A stretch of 64,000 bases of DNA from Halarchaeoplasma sp046498385 (GCA_046498385.1 JAWOAU010000074.1:10286-74285); one strand, 5' to 3'; positions 53,664 to 62,702 are shown, numbered from the stretch's first letter. Notes: generated from the letters alone by a model not told the origin. A program made the numbers and translations.

Positions 53664-54992
53664 TCAATGATCCACAACGCTTCCGACACTGTTGTTGACA
53701 AGCTTAAGGAATTCGTCTACCTTTTCTTTCGGTATGGTAGCTCCGGCGGCGATGTCGTGTCCCCCCCCACGGCCATCCAATTTACCACTAACTTCTTTGC
53801 AAATAGCTCCCAGGTCCAGGCCGTTATCCACCAGGGCTCGGGTACCCCTACATGAAATGTCAGCCTTATCGTCCAAGACCGTGATTCCTATAGTTGGTTT
53901 GCTTTGATCCAAGAAATAGAGCATACCTAATCCTGCAAGTTCCCCCTTTCTAGTCCTTTTTTCCTCATAGAAATATTGAATATTAGAGAGATGCTCTATG
54001 CCTTTGTCTTCCATCTTATGCAGCTTTTTTATCATCTCTGCACGGTAGTCTTTTCTAAGCTTCGCCGCCTCTTCCATTGCTGTACTATCTCCTAAGCATA
54101 GTGAAAGTCCCAAGCCAGGTTTGGAAACTCTTGCACAGGCGTTCAGAAGTTTGTAAAGTACGTCCATATCCCAATCGTGCTCCGTATGTAAGTATTTTTT
54201 ACCTTTTATGCTCTCTATAACACGGGGTGGTATATTGTGTTCTATCAGAGAAAGTACCAATAGGGAAACCAATTTTCTATCCTTTTCTTTGGGCAGTTTA
54301 TCTACAGGAGCTTCGGGGTCTATGTTTAGATCCTTCAAGATACGGTCTATTTCTTTTTCTCTACCTGACACATTGGGAAAGTAGGGGTCGCAGGCGTTAA
54401 GAAGAGCATCCTTAATCCCGTTTCCATCTAAGAACAAACCCTCCTTGGAGTGAATTTTATTTTTTTCCAGAGAGGCTTCAAGTATCTTTTTGTTCACTCC
54501 GGAAAACCCACCGACATTCTGCTTGTCGGCGGCGGCACCGGCCAGTCCATATATCGCTTTGGCCCAATTTGTTTCGTCATAGGTTATCGAGAGTAAGAAA
54601 GCAAGTGTGCCCCCGCTTACCTCTTTGGAACCGTTTATGCCGAAGTCATGTGGATTAATAAACACCTTCCCTTTTTTTATTTCAGCTCTTTTTTCGTTTC
54701 TATGGTGGTCAAGAACGATAACAGGTTCATCCATTGTTGATATTTTTTCCAGATGGCTGTTTCCGATATCGGTGAATATGATCGGTAATTCCTTAGGAAG
54801 ATCCTCGGGAAAAGATGACACGAAAGTGGTGTGAAAACCCTTTTTACTTTTCATAAATGTTCGAGAAAGCACGGCGGCGGAGGAGATCCCATCTGCATCG
54901 TAGTGAGTTACAATCCTGAATTTATCGTGATCCTCGAGTATTTCTGCGGCGGATTCTAACCGCTCCTTTAATGCATCTGGTAGGAATTGCAA
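53664..54992 (-). CDS. DHH-family phosphoesterase (archaeal RecJ/GAN-like)
   Basis: The 442-residue protein has the DHH-superfamily motifs THYDADGISSAAVL, FTDIGNSHLEKI, VLDHHRN and, in the DHHA1 domain, GRGGGHDIAAGA. Archaeal homologues act as single-strand DNA 5'-exonucleases or bind GINS in the replisome. Which role applies is uncertain. It is upstream-adjacent to the S15 gene on the same strand, 22 bp apart, an association seen in many archaea. Confidence 0.92.
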   Translation of the reverse strand: MQFLPDALKERLESAAEILEDHDKFRIVTHYDADGISSAAVLSRTFMKSKKGFHTTFVSSFPEDLPKELPIIFTDIGNSHLEKISTMDEPVIVLDHHRNEKRAEIKKGKVFINPHDFGINGSKEVSGGTLAFLLSITYDETNWAKAIYGLAGAAADKQNVGGFSGVNKKILEASLEKNKIHSKEGLFLDGNGIKDALLNACDPYFPNVSGREKEIDRILKDLNIDPEAPVDKLPKEKDRKLVSLLVLSLIEHNIPPRVIESIKGKKYLHTEHDWDMDVLYKLLNACARVSKPGLGLSLCLGDSTAMEEAAKLRKDYRAEMIKKLHKMEDKGIEHLSNIQYFYEEKRTRKGELAGLGMLYFLDQSKPTIGITVLDDKADISCRGTRALVDNGLDLGAICKEVSGKLDGRGGGHDIAAGATIPKEKVDEFLKLVNNSVGSVVDH

Positions 54993-55014
54993 TTTTACTC
55001 CCCTTGACGATTAT

Positions 55015-55470
55015 TCACTGAGTGAGCATCTCTGCTAAATCTCTATTGTATCTCCAATTTTCAGGCAGAACTTCTTTTCTTTTGTAATATTTTACGAGCC
55101 TGCGTATCTTTGCCTCTATCTGCTGGAGTCCTCTGCGGTTACTTCTATCCTTATTATTCTCGTCTATATGTTCATAAAGATTCACCGCTTTTTCCATCAA
55201 GAAAAGGAGATCCTCTGGAAGGTCAGGGTATACTTCATTTTCCTTCATTATCTGTGAGATACTTTTTTCGGTGACCAACTTTACACTAGGTACACCGAAT
55301 TGATCTCTAAGCGCTATGCCGATTTCACCCGAATTTTTACCCTGCTTGGCTAGAGTGACTATGCGTTGAACTATTTCATCCTCGTCCATGATTATCCATT
55401 CGGGTTTCTCTGTTACATTAGGACGAGTCGAACCGGATTTTCCTCTTTTTCTTGCGTGCATTCTTGCCAT
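55015..55470 (-). CDS. rps15: Small-subunit ribosomal protein S15
   Basis: The 151-residue archaeal S15 begins MARMHARKRGKSGSTRP and has the helical core GLQQIEAKIRRLVKYYKRK. Archaeal S15 carries an N-terminal extension relative to bacteria, seen here. The DHH nuclease gene follows 22 bp downstream on the same strand. Confidence 0.97.
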   Translation of the reverse strand: MARMHARKRGKSGSTRPNVTEKPEWIIMDEDEIVQRIVTLAKQGKNSGEIGIALRDQFGVPSVKLVTEKSISQIMKENEVYPDLPEDLLFLMEKAVNLYEHIDENNKDRSNRRGLQQIEAKIRRLVKYYKRKEVLPENWRYNRDLAEMLTQ

Positions 55471-55611
55471 ATTATCGTCTCCAGCTTGGTTTTTGGGTTA
55501 CTCGAATATAGGTACTCATACTTAAACGTGACTATTTACACTATAACACCTTCTTTTTAAACTTTATCGGATACGAGGGGGAATCAATCAATACCGGTGA
55601 AAAGGATAAAT

Positions 55612-56097
55612 CTATCCGGATTCGCCGCGTATCTTTTTCTTTATCTCGCCGATATACCTTTCTTTGTTTGGAACTTCTATACCCTTCTCAGCGCATGCGA
55701 GCATGAGTGCGACCTCTACCTCCAAGTTCATATCGTCCTGTTTCTTGTTTACGGCCACCATCAATTCGCTTCTGGGCATATCGCCATTCTTTACTACCTC
55801 GGAGAGCATACGGGGAAACAAAGGCTCTTTTTTTTCTACCTCTAGAACGTTTTTTGAAGGTTTGAACCCGGTGGGAAATTTAACCGATCCATGGTCAAAA
55901 TCAATATTAACGACACCATCATTTTCCTTAACCAATCCTTTGTTTTTTGCAGCCTTCAAGAGTTTTCTCGATTCTGATAAGCTGAACCACCCCAGCTCAG
56001 TGGTTGGGTCGTATACGAAATCGTCAACCTTCATCTCCTTTACCCCTCTGCGCTGAAATATGAAAGCGATCGTCTTCTTTAGCTCGTCGTCGGGTAT
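55612..56097 (-). CDS. DUF2240 protein with a non-canonical start
   Basis: From the first ATG (56034) the protein is 140 residues, with WFSLSESRKLLKAAKNKGL typical of DUF2240. The frame continues upstream with DELKKTIAFIFQRRGVKE, which also matches the conserved N-terminus of this family, but holds no ATG, GTG or TTG. An ATA codon at 56097 lies 5 nt after GGGAGGTG, the best ribosome site in the area. Hence start at ATA 56097 is proposed, with ATG 56034 as alternative. It overlaps the end of the HisA-like gene by 19 bp. Confidence 0.75.
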   Translation of the reverse strand: MPDDELKKTIAFIFQRRGVKEMKVDDFVYDPTTELGWFSLSESRKLLKAAKNKGLVKENDGVVNIDFDHGSVKFPTGFKPSKNVLEVEKKEPLFPRMLSEVVKNGDMPRSELMVAVNKKQDDMNLEVEVALMLACAEKGIEVPNKERYIGEIKKKIRGESG

Positions 56098-56726
56098 CTT
56101 AACACCTCCCGCAGTCCCAATATTTTTCCCTTTATCTTACTTTCAACTGTATTGATATACACAGTACCGCCTACATATAATTCGTAGTCCCCTTCAGGTA
56201 CGTTCCTGAGTTCTGACAAGTCAAGGCGATCTTGGTCTAGATTGTATATTATTATGATGTCAAATCCGACCTCTACCGCCCTTTCCAATAAACCGATCAT
56301 GCCGATGTTTCTAACCTCCTCCGAAGGTGAAAGCACCTCTTCACCGTGCATATCAATGCAGAAAACCATGCTGTCGCTGATCTCTACCGCTTTCCCTAAA
56401 AAGGACGTATCGACCATGGTTTTAGTGGAGATTACCACTTTGTCCGCACCGGAAACGTAGAGGTCTAGAAGGGTGTTCATGTCCCTAACCCCGCAGTCCA
56501 CCCATATCTCCCTCCGGGTGCTCAACTTATGTATCAGGTCCATCTGTGGACGGTCAGTTTCAATGCCGTTTATATCTACAAAATAGATCTTCTCGTAATC
56601 TGCTAAGTTCTCCATCAGGGCCGCCAGTTGGTTATCTTCGCCGTTCAATTCAAGTCTCTTATACTCGTCGCCCTCCACTACTACGGCGTATCCGCCTTTG
56701 AATGAAACCGAAGGTATCTCATCCAT
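56079..56726 (-). CDS. HisA/HisF-like barrel protein
   Basis: The 215-residue protein resembles the archaeal HisA-like family: YFVDINGIETDRPQ, WVDCGVRDMNTLLDLYVSGA, KVVISTKTM and a final YVGGTVYI half-barrel motif. It is not the histidine-pathway isomerase by context (no his genes nearby), so the reaction is unknown. TTG 56729 is in frame; ATG 56726 is preferred. It is followed by, and overlaps, the DUF2240 gene. Confidence 0.82.
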   Translation of the reverse strand: MDEIPSVSFKGGYAVVVEGDEYKRLELNGEDNQLAALMENLADYEKIYFVDINGIETDRPQMDLIHKLSTRREIWVDCGVRDMNTLLDLYVSGADKVVISTKTMVDTSFLGKAVEISDSMVFCIDMHGEEVLSPSEEVRNIGMIGLLERAVEVGFDIIIIYNLDQDRLDLSELRNVPEGDYELYVGGTVYINTVESKIKGKILGLREVLRYPTTS

Positions 56727-56765
56727 CAAGTATCTGCATGTATTTGAACTTTATAAAATATTCCT

Positions 56766-57284
56766 TTACCGCAGTAGATGGTTCAGGTAGGCTATCAAAT
56801 GATGTAGAGGCATTCCATTTTTCCACTGAACCTTGTAGTTTCCGTGTACAGTCTTTTCGACCAAAGGTATCTTGCGCTGCAGTACTCTTTGTTTTTTCTT
56901 TAGTTCGGGTATATCTAAAGTGAATATTCTCCACCTATCTCCCCTTTTTCCCTTTATCCTGAATGCATAAAGGGGCATCACACCGCTTGTGGTACAAACA
57001 TCGATCATCCATTCGGCTTGTTCCGTAAGCCTTTCTTCATCACTGAAGTATATAACATCGCTTTTAGACGATTTGACTTCGATGGGAAAGGATATCTCAC
57101 CGCGAATAGCGATGAGGTCCATGCCCAAGCTTCCGCCGGCTCTTACCACTAGAAATGGGATCTCTTCTATGGACATATAACTTTCTTTCTCATCAACCCT
57201 GCATGTTTTAGTTACCTTCCCCAAGGTATCCCTATCGGCTGAAAGGATCCCCCTTAGCTCTCTTTCATACTTGCCTACGGCCAT
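56766..57284 (-). CDS. Hjc-like Holliday junction resolvase family protein
   Basis: A 172-residue PD-(D/E)xK protein: YERELRGIL (first acidic residue), VRAGGSLGMDLIAI (catalytic Asp) and FPIEVKSSKSD (ExK). Hjc enzymes cut four-way DNA junctions. Compared with typical Hjc there is an extra segment of roughly 25-30 residues between the first two motifs and a longer C-terminus, so the substrate might differ. It lies downstream of aspS on the same strand. Confidence 0.8.
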   Translation of the reverse strand: MAVGKYERELRGILSADRDTLGKVTKTCRVDEKESYMSIEEIPFLVVRAGGSLGMDLIAIRGEISFPIEVKSSKSDVIYFSDEERLTEQAEWMIDVCTTSGVMPLYAFRIKGKRGDRWRIFTLDIPELKKKQRVLQRKIPLVEKTVHGNYKVQWKNGMPLHHLIAYLNHLLR

Positions 57285-57322
57285 GTTACCCTAAGCACGC
57301 TCTTTGTTTATAGCTATATCCC

Positions 57323-58639
57323 TCAAGGCTCCAGTCTACTGGTATCCCGGGGAAACAATATGGACTCTCTGATGTTGTCCAGATTCAATAACTGCTGCAC
57401 GAACCGGTCGACTCCGAGGCCGATACCTCCGTGGGGAGGCATCCCGTATTTAAAGGATTTAAGATAGTGCTTGAAATCATCTGGGTCGAGCTCTATTTCT
57501 TTCATTTGATCTACCAGCACGTCGTACCTGTGCTCACGTTGGCCTCCTGATACAAGCTCCTGTCCTTTGTACTCAAGGTCGAAGTAAGTTGTCAGGGATG
57601 GATCGTAGTCCTTACGCATGGCATAAAAGGTGTTCTTCTTTAGATGGGTTGGAAACTCGGTGATAAAAAAGAAATCCGAGTTGTAATTTTCCTTCACATA
57701 TCTTCCCAGCATCTTCTCTCCCTGGGTATCCACATTCTTCTCGTCTTCCCATGTCTTTCCCATGTCTTCCAGTATATCTATGCACTCGTAATGAGGGATT
57801 TTTTTAATGGGATGTTCGGGTAAAATCACCTCTGCTTCAAGGGATTCCAGCATCTCCTCTCCCTCCTTTTTCACGTGTTTAAGGGAATGTTCCACCATGT
57901 AAGCCGTTATATCCATCACATCGTTGGAACTGTCTATGAAGGACATCTCGAAATCCAAAGAGATGAATTCCGAAGTGTGCCTTACAGTGTCAAAATCCTC
58001 TGCGCGGTAAGCCGGTGCGATCTCATAAACCCGTTCGAGCCCCGCTCCCATCAGTATCTGTTTGAATAGCTGAGGACTCTGTGCGAGGTATGCTTCTTCT
58101 CCGTAATAATCAACGTTGAAAAGTGTTGCACCTCCTTCCGCTCCTGCCGCCACGATCTTAGGCGTATTTATCTCTATGAATCCTTCCTTCTTGAAAAAGT
58201 CACGTATCCCCTCTATAAGCAGATTTCTGACCTCGAAAATCAATCTCTTTTCTTTTTTGCGGAGGTCCAGAAAACGATTGTCAAAACGCGTGTCCATCTC
58301 GGAATCCACCTTATCTATCACTCCCAAGGGAAGCGGTTTTTCCGCAAAACTGTCCACCTTTACCGATTTCGGCAGTATCTCATATCCTAAATCGGTTTGA
58401 TCCGTAACCTGCTTTTTTCCCTCGATCTCCACCACACTTTCACGGGGTATGTTAACCAGCTCATGGAACTCTTCACCTATATCCTTTTTGACCAGCACTA
58501 CCTGAAAAACACCCTTTCGGTCTCTCACTTTTAGGAAGGCTATGCCTCCCAGGTTCTTGATCTCTTGAAGCCAACCTGCTAACCTGCAGTTCTCACCGTC
58601 CTCCAATTTTCTGGCATCAGTTGAATATATACGTTTCAT
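57323..58639 (-). CDS. aspS: Aspartyl-tRNA synthetase
   Basis: The 438-residue class II enzyme has an N-terminal OB fold (AGWLQEIKNLGGIAFLKVRD), motif 2 region YEIAPAYRAEDFDTVRHTSEF and motif 3 GIGLGVDRFVQQLLN, in the short archaeal form without the bacterial insert. Archaeal AspS may also charge tRNA-Asn; this cannot be settled here. It has its own promoter (TTTATA box near 58665). Confidence 0.96.
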   Translation of the reverse strand: MKRIYSTDARKLEDGENCRLAGWLQEIKNLGGIAFLKVRDRKGVFQVVLVKKDIGEEFHELVNIPRESVVEIEGKKQVTDQTDLGYEILPKSVKVDSFAEKPLPLGVIDKVDSEMDTRFDNRFLDLRKKEKRLIFEVRNLLIEGIRDFFKKEGFIEINTPKIVAAGAEGGATLFNVDYYGEEAYLAQSPQLFKQILMGAGLERVYEIAPAYRAEDFDTVRHTSEFISLDFEMSFIDSSNDVMDITAYMVEHSLKHVKKEGEEMLESLEAEVILPEHPIKKIPHYECIDILEDMGKTWEDEKNVDTQGEKMLGRYVKENYNSDFFFITEFPTHLKKNTFYAMRKDYDPSLTTYFDLEYKGQELVSGGQREHRYDVLVDQMKEIELDPDDFKHYLKSFKYGMPPHGGIGLGVDRFVQQLLNLDNIRESILFPRDTSRLEP

Positions 58640-58725
58640 GAAATCCTCATTAAAGGCACACTATAAAAGCCTTTCAGGGAATCCAAAAATATAAATCTCC
58701 CTACCAATTAATGCCTTTGGATAAT

Positions 58726-59049
58726 ATGGGAAGAAACAGATACGATATAAAAAGAGGCCACTTCAAAAACATCGAAGGTGACAAATTGAAAGAGGTTTTG
58801 ATAAAATACTTCGATGATATCCAGGAGACCGATGATAAGCTGTCAGCGACCTACGGCGCCATTGATAATCTTGAGGTTTGGGTGGAAGGTAAAACAGGTC
58901 TTTGGGTGGACATGGAGATGAACAATGACGTCTCCGACGAAGTGGCCATGGACACGGTTTCCAAATGGAACAAATTCCTTTTAGAAGCAACCGGTTTCAA
59001 TGCCAAAAAACGTAGAGAGAGGGCTAAGAGGAAGGCCAAATCGGATTGA
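58726..59049 (+). CDS. DUF5611 protein
   Basis: A 107-residue protein with YDIKRGHFKN at the N-terminus, KYFDDIQETDDKLSATYGA and LWVDMEMNNDV, then a lysine/arginine-rich tail. This matches DUF5611, found mainly in Thermoplasmata and methanogens; function unknown. ATG 58711 is in frame but sits close to the expected transcription start from the TATA box near 58690, so ATG 58726 is used. Confidence 0.8.
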   Translation: MGRNRYDIKRGHFKNIEGDKLKEVLIKYFDDIQETDDKLSATYGAIDNLEVWVEGKTGLWVDMEMNNDVSDEVAMDTVSKWNKFLLEATGFNAKKRRERAKRKAKSD

Positions 59050-59075
59050 TTTAAACACATCTGAAAGAGCAGTGT

Positions 59076-59585
59076 ATGGTCATCGTACGTTATAACCGCA
59101 TAGGAAAGAGAGGTCGGGAGTGGGAGCATGAACTCCTGTTGGATAACGGCGAGATCATAATATCTTCCTTTGAATTTAAACTGGCAAAACCCTTTTCTCC
59201 TCTAGGAAGACCTTTGATAAGGAGTGGATATCGGGGGATATTATTTGACCACTTTGAGAAGTGGTACAATGTAATAGAAGTTAGAGATCCTGAGGGTAAA
59301 TTGAAGGGATATTATTCAGATATAAGAACGCCACCCGTAAGGACTAACAGGGGGTACGAGGCCACGGATCTGATATTGGATATATGGGTTTCCCCCGATA
59401 ACGATTATGATGTCTTGGATGAGGTGGAATTCATTGAAACCGATCTTCCTAAGGACCTTCGCGAGGCGGCTTTGTTAACCCTTAAACTCCTTCGAAAAAC
59501 GATTGAAAACAAAAATTACCCTCCTCCTTGCTTTCAAGACAAAATGCATTCAAAAAAATCTCCACTTGAAATGCGGCCTTTTTGA
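59076..59585 (+). CDS. DUF402 family protein
   Basis: The 169-residue beta-rich protein has YRGILFDHFEKWYNVIEVRDPEGKLKG and DLILDIWVSPDNDYDVLDEVEF, the DUF402/FomD-like pattern of metal-dependent phosphohydrolases acting on nucleotides or phosphonates. Substrate unknown. The acidic and metal-binding positions (YSDI, DxWVSP) are present. It follows DUF5611 by 26 bp and may be cotranscribed. Confidence 0.82.
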   Translation: MVIVRYNRIGKRGREWEHELLLDNGEIIISSFEFKLAKPFSPLGRPLIRSGYRGILFDHFEKWYNVIEVRDPEGKLKGYYSDIRTPPVRTNRGYEATDLILDIWVSPDNDYDVLDEVEFIETDLPKDLREAALLTLKLLRKTIENKNYPPPCFQDKMHSKKSPLEMRPF

Positions 59586-59914
59586 GTCTCCGGGATTTCA
59601 ATACCCCGGAAGTCAAGTTGAACGGAAAAATAATATCTTGATTGAATTAAATTCCCGGCATAATCACTATAAATACTTTTTTAAATTGTCATACATCCTA
59701 CTTATATTTCTACTCATGTTTTCTACCAGGTGACGTCTGACGAAAGGTTTTTTAATAGCAGGCATAATCTATGGAATCCCGGAAATCTGATTAAAATCGA
59801 GGGGATAATCCCAGGTTAGAGGAAACCTAAATAAGTTTTTGAGCCTGGGATTTTTCCACATGAAACAGAGGGGTATCGAAGCACATACGCAATAAATATC
59901 TGGGGAGATATAGA
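59586..59914. other. Probable replication origin region
   Basis: The 329-bp non-coding stretch upstream of cdc6 paralogue 1 holds an ORB element (59854-59874), an AT-rich tract at about 59623-59700 that could unwind, an 8-bp inverted repeat ATCCCAGG / CCTGGGAT (near 59808 and 59844), and repeated CCGGGATTTC-like units near 59588 and 59775. Archaeal origins commonly lie beside their initiator gene. Confidence 0.65.
59854..59874 (+). repeat. Origin recognition box (ORB)
   Basis: TTCCACATGAAACAGAGGGG, ending in T at 59874, follows the archaeal ORB pattern TTCCA-n-n-n-GAAAC-n-n-GAGGGGG closely. The G-rich end points toward the cdc6 gene 40 bp downstream. A second full copy was not found; weaker partial matches (AGAGGAAACC near 59818) lie upstream. 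Confidence 0.7.
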
Positions 59915-61204
59915 ATGGAACCGAATATATTCACTACATACATGCACTCGAAAACGGTGTTCAAAGGAAACAAAGACATACTCAGGCCTAGCTATATACC
60001 TGAACAGCTGCCTCATAGGGAGGATTACATACATGATATGGCATCAATCATGGTAACCGCATTGAGAGGGAACCGTCCGTCTAATGTGCTGATCTTCGGT
60101 AAAACCGGTACCGGTAAGACTGCGGTTGTTCGATATCTGGAAAGGGAGGTAGAGAGGTTAAAAAAGGATAATGCGGATAGTAAATTTGATGATGATTTTC
60201 AAGAATTTAACGTTCACAGGGTAAAGTACGTTTACATAAACTGCGAGGTTGTCGATACCCATTATGGAGTGATGAAAAATATAGGCAACAAATTTATGAA
60301 CGAATGGAGTGAACAGATCCCCTTTACCGGCTGGCCCATGGAGAAGGTCTACGAGTCTCTCAAAGAACGTATAGACGAGGAACCGAGGGTGGTCGTTATC
60401 ATATTGGATGAATTGGACAAACTTGTTTCAAAGAGCGGGGATTCCGTCTTATATCATCTCTCCAAAATAAACTCCGAACTAAAGCAGAGCAAAGTCAGCT
60501 TGATAGGTATATCTAACAACCTAAGGTTCACCGAATTTTTGGACCCCCGTGTAAAAAGTCGTTTAGGTGAAGAAAAGTTGATATTCCCCCCCTATAACGC
60601 AAACCAATTAAAAGATATACTAACTGAACGCGTGATAAAGGCCTTTGAATCCGATGATATCATGTCCGATGATGTGATTGCGCTGTGTGCCGCTCTTGCC
60701 GCACAGGAACATGGTGATGCCCGACGGGCTCTTGATCTTTTAAGGGTTGCAACGGAGATAGCGGAGAGAGAGCACACTACCGTAGTAAACACTAATCATG
60801 TATACAAGGCAAAAAACAAGATAGAGCAGGACTGTGTACGGGAGGCGGTTATGACACTCCCTACCCATTCAAAACTAGTCATGTACGCAATACTCCTGAG
60901 CAGGACGAACGGTTACGATAAGCTCACTACCGGCGAGGTATACGGAGCTTACAGTGAGGTATCTATTTTATCCGGGTTGGACCCCCTTACCCAAAGGAGG
61001 ATCACAGATATCATCTCTGAGCTCGATATGCTGGGATTGGTAAATGCTAGGGTGAAATCCTTCGGAAGGCGGGGCCGAACTAAGGAGATCCAGCCGAGCG
61101 TTCCCGAACGCGAAACCATTTTAGCGATAGAAGAGGATGAAAGCATCGTTCCAGTAAAAAATCTTCGAACCTTTGAGGAACCGCAGCAAACCAAGCTCAT
61201 GTAA
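59915..61204 (+). CDS. ORC1/Cdc6 replication initiator (paralogue 1)
   Basis: The 429-residue AAA+ protein has the N-terminal LRPSYIPEQLPHREDYIHDM motif, Walker A GKTGTGKTAV (about 63-72), Walker B VVIILDELDK, sensor ISNNLRF, and a C-terminal winged helix (LSGLDPLTQRRITDIISELD). Being next to an ORB-bearing region it is the likely initiator of this origin. Its 3' end overlaps the convergent signal peptidase gene by 8 bp. Confidence 0.95.
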   Translation: MEPNIFTTYMHSKTVFKGNKDILRPSYIPEQLPHREDYIHDMASIMVTALRGNRPSNVLIFGKTGTGKTAVVRYLEREVERLKKDNADSKFDDDFQEFNVHRVKYVYINCEVVDTHYGVMKNIGNKFMNEWSEQIPFTGWPMEKVYESLKERIDEEPRVVVIILDELDKLVSKSGDSVLYHLSKINSELKQSKVSLIGISNNLRFTEFLDPRVKSRLGEEKLIFPPYNANQLKDILTERVIKAFESDDIMSDDVIALCAALAAQEHGDARRALDLLRVATEIAEREHTTVVNTNHVYKAKNKIEQDCVREAVMTLPTHSKLVMYAILLSRTNGYDKLTTGEVYGAYSEVSILSGLDPLTQRRITDIISELDMLGLVNARVKSFGRRGRTKEIQPSVPERETILAIEEDESIVPVKNLRTFEEPQQTKLM

Positions 61205-62057
61205 AGGGTGGATATCTTTCCTTGTAAAGTTCTTCCAAAGACTCTTTTTTAGATTTGCCTCTGTTTTTATACTTTGAATATATGTATTCAATTGCAAAAG
61301 GTCCTACCAACAGAATAGCTAACGATATGCCCAGATTATACCAACTGTTAGTAGGTACTTCTTCGGTCCTGCCCATGTATAGGAGCTTTATTATACCGAA
61401 CCAAGGTAGCTGACTCCTTGCTACACCGATAACCCAATCTTCATGGACCGGAGCCGGACATATTCTAGTTTCCTGGTCATACTTATTATTTTTATCACCC
61501 ATTGTTATATATCCAGACTGCATACGATTTTCGTTTCTCAAAAGATCGTAGAGCTTTATCTCAATCCTAACATCCCGAAAGCCGTAATCGTATATCTCTA
61601 CCGTTCCGTTTAGATCGTACAGCCTTTCTCCTTGAGAAGTACTCCAGTCTAAGCCGTAATCTAGATTACCTAATGAAGGTATATCAAACGATTCTCCCGT
61701 TGTCTCATTAAATTCTATATATACTATAGGTCGGTGAATTATAGGGGTATCCTCTTGTCTCCCCATAGGTCTGTAAATTATAACGTCTCCGTACTGCCCG
61801 TATTTAGTATAACCCTCAGGTCTCCCTTCTACATATGTAGTGATTTCCGCATCTCCCCTGACCACAACGATGTCTCCGGTATCGATTATACCTACTCTAC
61901 TTTCCTCCCCGTGACTCATACTGGAAGATTCGATCACAACCATGGGCGGCCATCTGCCGGAATACACGTACAGTGAACCCAAGATAATGCCCAGTATAAC
62001 AAGGGATACTAGGATTTCCTTTCCTATTCTGAAGAGTTCTTCATTCCAATCGTCCAT
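61197..62057 (-). CDS. Signal peptidase I (S26B-like)
   Basis: The 286-residue protein has an N-terminal membrane helix (EILVSLVILGIILGSLYVY), the catalytic serine in ESSSMSHG, the His region IIHRPIVYIEF and the Asp motif MGDKNNKYD, with a C-terminal helix. Archaeal S26B peptidases use Ser-His-Asp and remove signal peptides. ATG 62057 is preferred to TTG 62066. It lies 14 bp after tbp on the same strand, so both may share a transcript. Confidence 0.9.
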   Translation of the reverse strand: MDDWNEELFRIGKEILVSLVILGIILGSLYVYSGRWPPMVVIESSSMSHGEESRVGIIDTGDIVVVRGDAEITTYVEGRPEGYTKYGQYGDVIIYRPMGRQEDTPIIHRPIVYIEFNETTGESFDIPSLGNLDYGLDWSTSQGERLYDLNGTVEIYDYGFRDVRIEIKLYDLLRNENRMQSGYITMGDKNNKYDQETRICPAPVHEDWVIGVARSQLPWFGIIKLLYMGRTEEVPTNSWYNLGISLAILLVGPFAIEYIYSKYKNRGKSKKESLEELYKERYPPFT

Positions 62058-62071
62058 GCTATTCAACGGGA

Positions 62072-62638
62072 TTATTCATTTTTTTCAGGTAGGAACCCGG
62101 TTCTTATCAGTTCAAGAGAGATCTTTTCGATCCCCTTACGGATGTCTTCTATTTTCTTTCCGCCGGTGCAGACGACCTTGCCGGAGCCGAAGAATAACAT
62201 CACCAGTCGAGGTTCGTCCATCCTATATACAAGTCCCGGGAACTGCTCGGGTTCATATTCTATCCTCTCAAGACCCAGAGAAATAGCCACGGAATTCAAA
62301 TTTAAAGGATGGCCCAAATCGGTAGTCGCCACTATGTTTTGAACAGTGACCTCCGGTTCATCTAAAACCGCCTGGTCTTCTTCTGAAAGTACCTCTTTAA
62401 GGTAGGCAACGGTCCTGTGTATTTGTTCCACCTTTGTGGCACCGGTGCATACCATTTTACCACTTCTAAATATCAGCACTGAAGTTTTGAGCCCCCGATC
62501 GCGTACCCGGTATATTACCCCTCTGAACTTTTCCGGATCGTATTCTGAAGTTTCAAGTATTTCGTGGACTTCATCTAGATCGAACGATTCTCCGAGAGTG
62601 GCTGAAGCCACAACATTTTCTACATTTATCTCTGCCAT
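62072..62638 (-). CDS. tbp: TATA-box-binding protein
   Basis: The general archaeal transcription factor. The 188-residue protein contains two direct repeats, starting VENVVASATLGESFDLDEV and VQNIVATTDLGHPLNLNSV, each with the LIFRSGKMVCTG or LFFGSGKVVCTG strand. ATG 62638 is chosen: GGTGGGG lies 7 nt upstream, and the family starts MAEINVENVVAS. An ATG at 62653 is in frame but within that site. Confidence 0.97.
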   Translation of the reverse strand: MAEINVENVVASATLGESFDLDEVHEILETSEYDPEKFRGVIYRVRDRGLKTSVLIFRSGKMVCTGATKVEQIHRTVAYLKEVLSEEDQAVLDEPEVTVQNIVATTDLGHPLNLNSVAISLGLERIEYEPEQFPGLVYRMDEPRLVMLFFGSGKVVCTGGKKIEDIRKGIEKISLELIRTGFLPEKNE

Positions 62639-62671
62639 ATTTTTCCCCACCATTTTGGGATTTTTCTTTTT

Positions 62672-62694
62672 ACGAGAAGCAATATACTTCTCGT
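62672..62694. promoter_or_regulatory. Dyad at the tbp promoter
   Basis: ACGAGAAG (62672-62679) and CTTCTCGT (62687-62694) are perfect 8-bp arms with a 7-bp spacer. On the tbp strand the upstream arm adjoins the TATA box (CATATAAAC, about 62694-62702) and the other arm covers the expected transcription start. This is a strong candidate operator for control of tbp, possibly by TBP-associated or other factors. Confidence 0.55.
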
Positions 62695-62702
62695 TTATAT
62701 GC

